Of a stretch of DNA of 64,000 nucleotides, positions 48,601 to 60,600 are shown piece after piece; position 1 is the stretch's first letter, and each line of letters opens with the position of its first letter. The stretch comes from Xiphophorus maculatus. Taxonomy: Eukaryota; Chordata; Actinopteri; Cyprinodontiformes; Poeciliidae. The notes beneath the pieces were generated by a model that saw nothing but the letters and a program-made list of their open reading frames with translations, was not told the origin of the DNA and ran no database searches. Where the stretch lies: contig NC_036459.1 of NCBI RefSeq assembly GCF_002775205.1, forward strand, positions 81,001 to 145,000, written 5' to 3'. The position numbers and the translations under genes are program-made.

Positions 48601-51600
48601 AACACTTTTTGTTTGCTGCATTTCATTCGGGGGTGTTTGCGTCTCTCTTTTTATTTGCTGCATTTCATTCGGGGGTGTCTTCTTTTTTGTTTGCATATTT
48701 TCTCTTTTGCTGCGCATTTGCACCTGTCGGCCACCGTAACCAGGCGCCTGAAATGTGGATCTGTTCCTTCTTTGTTCACCTGGAATAGTTTCAACCAGTG
48801 TTGTATAAAGTACTGAAATCTCAGAGTCAAGTAAAAGTACAAGTACCTCTCCAAAATACGACTTTGGTAAAAGTCGAAGTCACTGACTGAAATGTTACTT
48901 GAGTAAAAGTCTTAAAGTATCTGAAACTTCTTGTACTTAAGTATGGAAAGTACTGTAAAAATGGATGTACTCAAGTAATGTAATAAAAAGTACAAGTAAA
49001 AAGTAAAACAAAGCAAATGCAGTTTGAATGACATTTTTTATATTTTGGTAAACTTGTCAAATACACTTAAAATAATGTACCCAACCAAGTGCAGGCAAAA
49101 TTAAACCTGCTAATAGATATACCTGCAGGCATCATTTAGTTAAGAAAATTAGGTGCTTTACCTATAACACAAGGTTAACTTAACCTGCTTTACAACTGAA
49201 CCAGCTTCTTAGTAAACCCTCCAGGACAGAAAATACAAAGTTTTTGTAAGCCTTAAGTTTTCCCTTCAAGTAAGGTCAGTGCTGAAAATGAGAAAAATAA
49301 ATAGTACAGAAAATGCGGCCAACATGAAGAAAAAGAACTGTTACGATTACTCTACTTCACAAATCAGTGAACCAGTCAATGCTACAGTCAGTAGGTGGTG
49401 CACACAACTGGTCATTATGCAAAAGAAAAAAAGAATTGGGAGGGAAATGCAGCTTATTGGCATCTGTAAACCTGGTTTTGAACTTGCATGCCTTTCCTAT
49501 ATTCGTTAAATTGAGTCTAAATTGCTATCGCTATGGCTTCCGTCCCCCTTGAACAGAGGAGTCTAGGTAGCCTGCTACAGTCAACATTAGGCCTAAGCTA
49601 AATACACCACGTATGGAACTGAAACAATGCCAAACAAAGTTCATTTATGGTCAACGTTTCACAATACAGTAGTGTCTAGTGACCAAGCTATAGTTACTGA
49701 AACAGGAGGATTATAACCATTTCATAAGAAGTTACCTCGATGTGTTTCTTCAAGTTGGACGGGGAGTTTTTGTAAGATAGAATTTCCATGTGGCTGCTAC
49801 TGATTGCGAGACTTGCTTTGTGTTTAATGGGAGAAGTGAAACAGGTGTATCCTAATTAAAAGTAAAGAAATCAAGAAATGGCAAAAAATGTGGAATGAAG
49901 ATAAGAAAGGAAGAAGATTATATGAAGTACAAAAGTCAGTTCAAATTCGAAGCATTAATGAACGAAACAGAAGAGAAGAAATAATAATTAGTAGATTAAG
50001 AGTAGGTCATACCTACTTAAATGACATGCTTTATAAAATAGGGAGGAAAAATAATGATAAATGTGAGAGATGTGGAGAGAAAGAAAATGTAGAACACATA
50101 TTGATGAACTGTAAGTCAAATGAACTCGAAAGGGAAGAATTAAAGAGAATAGTTAGAAATATAGGGCATGAATGGAATCTTAAAGGTATATTAGGAAATG
50201 AAGGAAACATAACAGATATTCACAAATTAAGGAAAGCCTTGTTTATTTATCTTAAGAATACAAAATTAAAAAATAGAATTTAATAGATGTGAAGTAATGC
50301 TTCTACACACTCATGTACAGTAGGTGGCGGTATGCACCTTAAAGTTGCTTGTGATCCGCCATAATAGAAAAGAAGAAGAAGAAGCAGGTGTATCCTATTG
50401 GAGGTGATGAACAAGTCCAGGCAAGCAGGCTACGGACTTTGTTCGGTAGCCTACTTGCTACTTGCTAATCAGTAGGTGGGGTCAAAACACTTTGTTTCTC
50501 TCTCTCGCGCTTTTTTGTAACGAGTAACTAAACCACACATTGAAAATGTATCGGAGTAAAAGTACGCAATTAAGTTCGGAAATATAGTGAAGTAAAAGTG
50601 AAAGTCATCAAAAATTTTCATACTGCAGGAAAGTATGAAGTACTCCAAAATATACTTAAGTAAAGTAGTGAAGTATTTTTACTTCGTTACTATACAACAC
50701 TGGTTTCAAGTCCGTTCTTTAGAAATGGCAGCGTGTCTGCTGGCAGAAAGCTAGCCAGACTAAAGCTAGCCAGGCTAAAGCTGGCCAGGCTAAAGCTAGC
50801 CAGACTAAAGCTAGCCAGGCTAACGCTGGCCAGACTAAAGCTAGCCAGGCTGAAGCTGGCCAGGCTAAAGCTGGCCAGACTAAAGCTAGCCAGACTAAAG
50901 CTAGCCAGACTAAAGCTAGCCAGGCTAAAGCTAGCCAGGCTAACGCTGGCCAGACTAAAGCTAGCCAGGCTAACGCTGGCCAGACTAAAGCTAGCCAGGC
51001 TAAAGCTGGCCAGGCTAAAGCTGGCCAGGCTAAAGCTAGCCAGGCTAACGCTGGCCAGGCTAACACTAGCCAGGCTAAAGCCTTCCAGGCTAAAGCTGGC
51101 CAGACTAAAGCTGGCCAGACTATAGCTGGCCAGACTAAAGCTAGCCAGACTAAAGCTAGCCAGGCTAACGCTGGCCAGACTAAAGTTGGCCAGACTAAAG
51201 CTAGCCAGGCTAAAGCTAGCCAGACTAAAGCTAGCCAGGCTAAAGCTAGCCAGACTAAAGCTAGCCAGGCTAAAGCTGGCCAGGCTAAAGCTGGCCAGGC
51301 TAAAGCTAGCCAGACTAAAGCTAGCCAGGCTAAAGCTAGCCAGACTAAAGCTAGCCAGACTAAAGCTAGTGTGGCACCCGAGTGGAGTACCCAATATGGA
51401 CTAGCAGGGATTGTGAACAGAGTTCCAACAACCAGTAAAAGTTCCAATAATTTATTTTAAAAACAGGAAATCAAAAGAAAGAGGAGGCGCAGGCAGTCCT
51501 TGGTAACCAAGTCAAAACGAGTCTATAAAATAGATGCTTAGCTCCAGCCTCTGGTGAACCTCAGCCGCACCCTGGTCCCGACGGCTCCTCCAGCCGGCCA

Positions 51601-54600
51601 CACGCTTCTCAACGGCGACCAGTCGAGTAACCCGCGTCCGCCAACAGCAACCCGACGGATGGCGCTTCCTGGCAACCCGTCCTCTCGTCGCTAGTTCCTG
51701 AGCCTGCTCGTGCCGTCCTCCACAAAAAGAACAGCCCAAGTCCGTCCGCCTCTCCTGTCTGGATGTCTCACCATCGATGATTTTATCCCAGTCCCAGTCT
51801 GCACGCTGCTTAATCAGAATGCGGAACACCTGTGCTGATGCAGTGGGCGTCTCCGGGTGCGCGTGGCACGTGACCTCAAAAACATGCAACACAACAATAA
51901 ACACTTCAAAACATAACAACAATCCTAAGCAACAAATATAAAAAACATCACTTGAACTCAAGAGGAAAAACGAGGCCACATTACCACACCAGCCAGACTA
52001 AAGCTAGCCAGGCTAAAGCTAGCCAGACTAAAGCTAGCCAGACTAAAGCTAGCCAGGCTAAAGCTGGTCAGACTAAAGCTAGCCGGACTAAAGCTAGCCA
52101 GGCTAAAGCTGGCCAGACTAAAGCTAGCCAGGCTAAAGCTAGCCAGACTAAAGCTGGTCAGACTAAAGCTAGCCAGACTAACGCTGGCCAGGCTAACACT
52201 AGCCAGGCTAAAGCTGACCAGGCTAAAGCTAGCCAGACTAAAGCTAGCCAGACTAAAGCTAGCCAGGCTAAAGCTAGCCAGACTAAAGCTAGCCACACTA
52301 AAGCTAGCCAGGCTAAAGCTGGTCAGACTAAAGCTAGCCGGACTAAAGCTAGCCAGGCTAAAGCTGGCCAGACTAAAGCTAGCCAGGCTAACGCTGGCCA
52401 GACTAAAGCTAGCCAGGCTAAAGCTGGCCAGGCTAACGCTGGCCAGACTAAAGCTAGCCAGGCTAAAGCTAGCCAGGCTAACGCTGGCCAGACTAAAGCT
52501 AGCCAGGCTAAAGCTGGTCAGACTAAAGCTAGCCGGACTAAAGCTAGCCAGGCTAAAGCTGGCCAGACTAAAGCTAGCCAGGCTAACGCTGGCCAGACTA
52601 AAGCTAGCCAGGCTAAAGCTGGCCAGACTAAAGCTGGCCAGACTAAAGCTAGCCAGGCTAAAGCTGGCCAGGCTAAAGCTGGCCAGGCTAAAGCTAGCCA
52701 GGCTAACACTAGCCAGGCTAAAGCCTTCCAGGCTAAAGCTGGCCAGACTAAAGCTGGCCAGACTATAGCTGGCCAGACTAAAGCTAGCCAGACTAAAGCT
52801 AGCCAGGCTAACGCTGGCCAGACTAAAGTTGGCCAGACTAAAGCTAGCCAGGCTAAAGCTAGCCAGACTAAAGCTAGCCAGGCTAAAGCTGGCCAGACTA
52901 AAGCTAGCCAGGCTAAAGCTGGCCAGACTAAAGCTAGCCAGACTAAAGCTAGCCAGGCTAACGCTGGCCAGACTAAAGTTGGCCAGACTAAAGCTAGCCA
53001 GGCTAAAGCTGACCAGACTAAAGCTAGCCAGACTAAAGCTAGTGTGGCACCCGAGTGGAGTACCCAATATGGACTAGCAGGGATTGTGAACAGAGTTCCA
53101 ACAACCAGTAAAAGTTCCAATAATTTATTTTAAAAACAGGAAATCAAAAGAAAGAGGAGGCGCAGGCAGTCCTTGGTAACCAAGTCAAAACGAGTCTATA
53201 AAATAGATGCTTAGCTCCAGCCTCTGGTGAACCTCAGCCGCACCCTGGTCCCGACGGCTCCTCCAGCCGGCCACACGCTTCTCAACGGCGACCAGTCGAG
53301 TAACCCGCGTCCGCCAACAGCAACCCGACGGATGGCGCTTCCTGGCAACCCGTCCTCTCGTCGCTAGTTCCTGAGCCTGCTCGTGCCGTCCTCCACAAAA
53401 AGAACAGCCCAAGTCCGTCCGCCTCTCCTGTCTGGATGTCTCACCATCGATGATTTTATCCCAGTCCCAGTCTGCACGCTGCTTAATCAGAATGCGGAAC
53501 ACCTGTGCTGATGCAGTGGGCGTCTCCGGGTGCGCGTGGCACGTGACCTCAAAAACATGCAACACAACAATAAACACTTCAAAACATAACAACAATCCTA
53601 AGCAACAAATATAAAAAACATCACTTGAACTCAAGAGGAAAAACGAGGCCACATTACCACACCAGCCAGACTAAAGCTAGCCAGGCTAAAGCTGGCCAGA
53701 CTAAAGCTGGTCAGACTAAAGCTAGCCAGGCTAAAGCTGGTCAGACTAAAGCTGGTCAGACTAAAGCTAGCCAGACTAAAGCTAGTCAGACTAAAGCTAG
53801 CCAGGCTAAAGCTGGTCAGACTAAAGCTAGCCGGACTAAAGCTAGCCAGGCTAAAGCTGGCCAGGCTAAAGCTGCGGCGGTGGACCACGACAACGTGGCG
53901 CATCTGTTGCATCCTAGAAGTATTTTTCATTTATTGAATATATTTTATTTGGCCAATTGTTTTTGTTCAGCCGTGGAAGCATTACAGAATCTGAGCTGCG
54001 TGCTACGTCACTGATTGGTTGGGTAGCGGAAGTGTGTCAGTTGTAACGTTGTAGTTCTAAAAAGAAGAAACTTTGTAACGGTTTTCTGACTGTTTCTGAG
54101 GAGAACAATTCCTCAAGAAAATACACACAGCGTGGGCAAATAAAGTTTCCGAAATGAAGAAGGACTCCTGTCTGTTTTGTGAGTGCAACACATCCTCCTG
54201 CGGGTAAATATCTAACTAACATGGCACAGTACACATTTGTCATGTACGATCATTTGAGTCAAACTTTTACTACAATTGTAAAACCTGATCATAGACATTA
54301 TACAGCACAAGTGTTTAGTTATAACCATAACCTGTCAAGTCTCCCGTTTCTTTCCAGGAAACCTCCGTATTTTACCTCCCTCTCTCCCGTATTAGTATTT
54401 TCCCTAATATCCCGTATTGTTCCCCCCCCCAATAGGATTCAACATCAAAAACACACAAACATACACAAAGAAGAAAATATTCAGTCATTTACATGTTCCT
54501 GTTTTTAGGCTTGAGGTTTATTTTGGGATTATCAATATGCTGTGGTAGATTAGCTTCCGCGTGACGTCACGCTGCAATGTGTGGAGAGATCAAGTCAATA

Positions 54601-57600
54601 TGGCTGCCGTCATTCTGTCTGATCAACGAGAACGTCTTGCTGGTCGTATTTTCTGATTTGACTTTGTGGGGTTCCAGCTGCGCCTGACGCAGCTCTGGAT
54701 CACATGGAGGAGTTGGAGACCAGACTCCAGAAAGTGGATTTGTCTGCCACACTTTTTAGCCGTTTCTGTGCCTCTGACGACCAGTTCCGCTTCTACACCA
54801 AATTTCCATCTGAGCGTGTTTTCCGGATGTTCTGGCAGTCCGTTGCATCCTCTGCTTCCTGTCTTGCGTACTGGAGCAGGGCGCAGAAACTGGAAGCGAT
54901 TGCTGCAGCCGGCCTCTGATGGACGACTTCCTCATCTATTCTTTCAGGGTGGCAGTGGGCATGAAGGAGCAACTTATTGCTGACATGTCAGAGTTGCTAC
55001 TGTCAGCCGAGTCTATTACTATCAGCTACCTCTATCTAAGCCACGTCTCCCATCAACACGTGGCTCAGTCGTGAGGAGGTGAAAGCCAGTCTGCCTCAGA
55101 GATTCCTGAAGTTGACTCCAAATGTCCGCATCATCTTGGGCCGAACACACGTTTCCCTGGAGGCAGCGCCGTCTGAACGGCTCTGTGCCCGCAGACGGCG
55201 CTGCGCTCCGAAGGGCCTGCTGGGAGCGGCTGACCTTCATCTCAGCGCTGCGTCTCTCACGGAGACGTCACCACGGTCAGCGGACTCCTTCCTCTCCTGG
55301 AGCCGGGCCACCGAGTCGTGGCACACGGAGGCTTCCTGGATCACGTTGGAGCCAAACTCTCTGTTCCACCATGCGGGCATCCTGACCAGTTCAACCAGTT
55401 CAGCCAGTCAGACGAGACCCGGGCCAGAGTTAAGAGCTTCCACATCTGGGACGGTGCTGCTGTGTTCTGGCAAATTTCCAAAATGACTAAAACTCCTGAA
55501 TTGTTTCTTCATGCTTTGGATTTGAACTCAGTTTTTCCAGCTCAACATGAAGAAACCAACTAAATAGAAACATTTTCAGTTGGCAGCATGCAGGTTATTT
55601 ATGCTGGTCTTGGAAAACGTTCTTTCCTGCAATACTATTTCTCCATAAATTTTCCATATTATAATAATAAAAAAACAGAATTTGTGGCGACAGAACAAAG
55701 CAGGCGCTGTGTGAAACTGTGACGGTCTGCTGGGTGAGGTGGCCTGCAGCCTCTCAGCGTTTCTGCCAGTCGTTCTTGTTTTTTAGACAAATTATGCCCA
55801 GGAACAAAGAGTCGTCTGCTTTTTCCTTTTCTCTCCCTAAACTTCAGATGCTTTCTCCTCTCGTCGATTGTCTTAATATCTGCCCGTTTACATTCCTAAC
55901 AGGAACGCGGCACTAAGTGTTATTTTCTCTGATTATCTGCACTAAACCCTCTCGGTGTGATCGCTGTTTCCTGGATGCAACTCAAAGAAATGATTTGTAG
56001 ATATTTTTTCTCTGAAGTTTCTATTAATTTAGTGAAATTCAGAAGGAGATGTGTTAAAAATGAAAGCCAGGTGGTGGTAGAAAGCTTCCTGTCACGCTGA
56101 CAGAATGCCAAAGTGATGAAGGTCTATGAAAAGAGACTTTATCATAGAAAATGTTAATAGGCAAGTCAGTAAATGAGCTTCAGTTCCTGTTTTCATTCAG
56201 ACTATTCCAAGAATCACATGGGAACAAACTACCATCAGCTGTTCGTAGTGTAAACAGACATGTAGTTTAGATGCATGGTGACCCGGTCTAAGGGATGCTG
56301 GACCGGAGCCGGGTCGGCAGTTCTGACCTGAGTCTAATAGGTTTGGACCTTTTCTGTCTGAAGTCGACACCAGCTGGTTTCCAGTTTGGTTTGTTTGGGA
56401 TCTGAACTGGTTTATGTTGGAGGCTCATTACTTCAGAGCTGGTTTTGGTTCTGGTTCTGTTGTTGTAAGGTGGCCCATCTGCCAGCAGAGGAGATGTTCT
56501 GGTCTGGTCCGGTCCGTTAATCCGAGGGTCGGATGATGAGTAGTAAACATCTTAATCCGGCCGATCAGCTTAACGCACATTTACCTTCCTTCAGACGCAA
56601 AGTTCTGACCCGGAGCAGAACCAGCAGGTCTGGACCAGAACCAGCAGGAAGCTCCTCAGTAAAAGCTTGAAGCTCCGTGAGTCAGACTGACAGGAAACAG
56701 AAAACACTCATCTATTATGAACAGCAGGGAGAGTGTGTGTGTCAGTGTGTGTGTGTGTGTGTGTGTGTGTCAGTGTGTGTGTGCGTGTCAGTGTCTGTGT
56801 GTGTGTGTCTGTGTGTGTGTCAGTGTCTGTGTGTGTGTGTCTGTGTGTGTGTCAGTGTGTGTGTGTGTCTGTGTGTGTGTGTCAGTGTGTGTCCTGTCAG
56901 CTCCTCCTGCTGTAGCCGTTTGTTCGCAGAGACATGAATGATTGAGGAGCAGTGAGGCTTTCTGCAACGCTCAACACCTGCTGCTATTAATGTTTACACA
57001 CTGACACACACACACACTGTCATATTTCCATCTCAGGAACTGGTTCTGGTTCCGTGGGTCAGTTTCCTGTAGAACTGAACCAGAATCTTTCTGATAGTAG
57101 AGCAGATAGATGTTGAGCTCTGTATGTAGATTAGGTTTCTAGACTGCTTCTTTAAACTGGCAGTTCTGTGGACCGGAACCGGGTCGTGTAGTAAACCCAG
57201 TCTGAAATAGAATTAAGCTAAATAGAAAGCTGATGTTAGTTTTTTTCTGATAAATCTCTGCAGCTCAAATTAATTGTTTTGTTTTTTATTCATATTAGTT
57301 TCTGCTAGTTTTATAATTATTTAGTTTTCTGTTTTTTGGTTTCTCTGCCTTTAATCATCTCAGGTTATAAATGTGACTGTAGATAAACTTTCAGTAAAAC
57401 AGGTTAAAGCAGAACCATTAGTGCTGACCTTTGACCTGCTGACCTTTGACCAGCGGAGGGTTCTGGCCCGCTTAGATCCGGCCCAGTTTTCTTGGTTCTG
57501 GTGTTTCTGTGATATTTCTCTAGATCCCTGGAGGCGTTTTCCATCTGAGTGAATGAATCTGAGTGGGCAGGTCCCATCTGCCATTTTCCAGGTTATTCTC

Positions 57601-60600
57601 TGAGTTGACCACCAGAGGGCAGCAGATCCGTCGTGTTGGACCTTTAAATGTCTCAGGTCAGGGTGAACTGGATCAGAGGAAAGAGTCTCAGTTCAGCAGA
57701 TCTGAGTTACTGGATGTTTTAGTCATCCCCTAAAGCAGAACCAGGTCTGACCCTTGACCTTCTGTCCCCTCAGATATGGCGACATGGTCCCAAAGACCAT
57801 CATGGGGAAGCTCTTCGGCTCCGTCTGCTCCCTGAGCGGCGTGCTGGTCATCGCCCTGCCCGTCCCCGTCATCGTGTCCAACTTCAGCCGCATCTACCAC
57901 CAGAGCCAGAGAGCCGAGAAGAGGCGAGCGCAGAAGGTACGGGCCTTCCTCACACCTGCAGAGTCTTCCTCATCCTGAGACGGTTGATGATGCGAGGAGC
58001 CGCCGTGTTGGAGCAGGAAGTCCGCCTTGCTAGTTCTATCTGGGGTTGGTGTGGCTCCCAGTTTCGCAGTAGGTAGTGTGACTTTGGAGAGCGTTCCAGT
58101 TGACTTTCCCACTGGGAAGCTGGAATTTCCCACTTCTGAGTGCAACTGGAACGCAACAATCAGAACAAACTGCTTCACCTGACCTTCATCACCTGGATCC
58201 AGATGAGAAGAACCAAATCTGCAGACGGGGGGGGGGGGCACACCGGGCAGCAGGTAGCAGCTGATTGGTCCAGATCTGGAGGTAACCATGGAGACAAGCC
58301 CTCCCTCTCTCCCTGTCAGGTTGAGTGGCTGCAGGTTGCTGCACGTGCAATGACCTCAGTGGACCTGCAGCAGTCAAAGGTCAAAGGTCAGAGATGGTCT
58401 GCTTGTGTCCGGGTCCAGAACTTGGTTGGATCATGGTCAGACAGCAGCCTGTAGTTCCACCTTTTGCCCACTAGGTGGCGATACGAAGCTTCTGCTTGTT
58501 ATAATCTACAGTTTGTGTGGCTCCTTCAGCGCCACCTGGTGCAGCCTGATGGTGGTGCAGCCTGAAGTGGCTGCTTCAGCCTCCAGCAGGACAAAACTGT
58601 TCAGATCCATCTGCAGGTCACTGCTGCTCATTCGCCCATCATGGACGCCCTCCTGACCTCGTGACCTCTTGTTTATACTTGAGGGACATCCAAGCTAGTG
58701 TTCAGGTTGCTTCTCAGGGTTTGTTTTGGTTGGATTTTCGTTGCCTTCAGGAGTCTGAAGAGATTAAACTTCAGTCCCAGGCAGACCCTGGTGACCGTTT
58801 TACACCTCTGGTCCGGTCCAGCACTGATCCGGTCATCAGAAATCTCCTGCTGCTCTCTAAGCCGCCTGAAACCAAGCAGCTGCTGAGATTAGCATGAATG
58901 GCTGCTGTTTCTGTACTTCTCTACCTCAGTGGTCTCAAACTGGACTCCTCAAGTGCCGAAGTTCTGAAGCTTCTAGATGTGTCCCTTCTCGAACTTGACT
59001 TAAAAGTCTGAACTGCCTGGAGCAGTCCAGAGCGAGGCAGAGAGAGGCTGCAGGAGACCAAACCTTGATGGCCTGGAGTTTGAGACCACTGGTTTAATCT
59101 GTCAGCATGTGGAGGAATGAACCAATCAGCATGCAGGATCATTGTGACCCAGAGGACAGGCCGAGGAGCCAATCAGCTGGTGAGGTGTTGTAGCAGATCT
59201 GTGTCTCAGCCACGGTCCTCCAGGCAAGGCTCTGCAGCAGAAGCAGCAGCTCTGGCTATTGGGCAATGGAGGTTCTTCTGCAGACATCAGGTGTTTCCCT
59301 CCACCTGTAAGATCCTCTTGATCAGCTTTCTGAACCTTCTCTGTCTGAGACGAAGCTTTGAACAGCAGCTCCAGGTTGGATGTCCTGACTCTGTCCCTCT
59401 GGGTCACATTCAGCCTGAAACCTGCTGCTGGGGGTTAACAGCTGGGATCCTCTGAATGCGCTGATGCTGGTCCAGTCCAGATGTGTCCACCACAGCATGG
59501 TGGCTCAGATAATGGCAATGTTTGTGTCCTACAGGCATCCAAAGAAGCAGGCCAGGCACTGGTGTGCAAGATCAACCCCAACTTTGAGCTGCAACATCAC
59601 CACCTGCTCAACTGCCTGGAGAAAACCACGGTGAGAACCTGAGGTCAGAGAGAACCTGCCCCTGAAGTCAGCCCATGATCTTCTCACTTCCCCTTTGCTC
59701 CTCAGAACCACGAGTTTGTGGACGAGAAGTTGTTTGAGTTGAGCTGCCGGGACCTAAGTCCGGTAAAGCAGCTCTCTCCATCTTCCTCCATCTCCTCGTC
59801 CTCACCTCGTGGCTTCTTCTGCTGTGGCCACAAGATAAGGAAGACCTTCAACATCCCCAACTCCAACATGTCTCTGGGTCTGCAGGGCAGCTTCCAGGAG
59901 CTGAGCACCATCCAGATCAGGGAGCGGCCAATCATCAACAGGTTGGTGCAGATCCATCAAGGTGGTCATGGTTCCTTATCCTCATGGAGGTTCCTGATAT
60001 TCAGGCTAATGAGCATCAGGAACCTTCAGAAGATCATGAAAGGTCACAGCTTGGGTTATGTCTGGATGACGGATGAGTAGCAGCAGGTTCTAGAGATTCT
60101 AAAACTGGTTCTGGAGTTTTTACTTGGGTTTAGATTATCAAAACGTTGCAGGACACTGGCCCTTGTGGCCTGGAGTTTGAGACTGCTGCTCTGAAAGAAT
60201 CAGAATCTCTGAGATATTGAGGAGCTTTTAGAGCCACCATATCTGTGGAGATTTCAGCAGCTGTGAAGGTCCCACATGATAGATTAATTCAGAGATCAAC
60301 TTTTCAGCTGCTGAACCACAGAGAGGCAGTTCTGGTCTGTTCCCTGCAGCCGTACTGAGCAAACACATGGCAGCAGCTGGTCACGTGCCGCGGTCATGTG
60401 ACGGAGCGTTCCCATGCAGTCAGACGGCAGGAATCCAGAGTATGCATGTCTGTGGGAGGACTGGGAACCAGCTCCTGGTTTTTCAGTTTCAGCCATGAGG
60501 TGATGACTGATGGAAGATCTGCAACCTGAACAATCAGACCTAATGGACACCTGAACTGTTTTACCTGTCGGACCCTAACGGACAACTGAGAGGCAGGGGT

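Noticed and set aside
51512-51979. A 155-codon minus-strand ORF present twice (also 53,185-53,652)
   Set aside because: It lies inside the LTR-like element, resembles no retroelement domain, and is duplicated only because the element is.
51952-53133. A 393-codon ORF of ASQAK repeats and its antisense frames
   Set aside because: A 15-bp minisatellite has no stops in several frames; no gene features.
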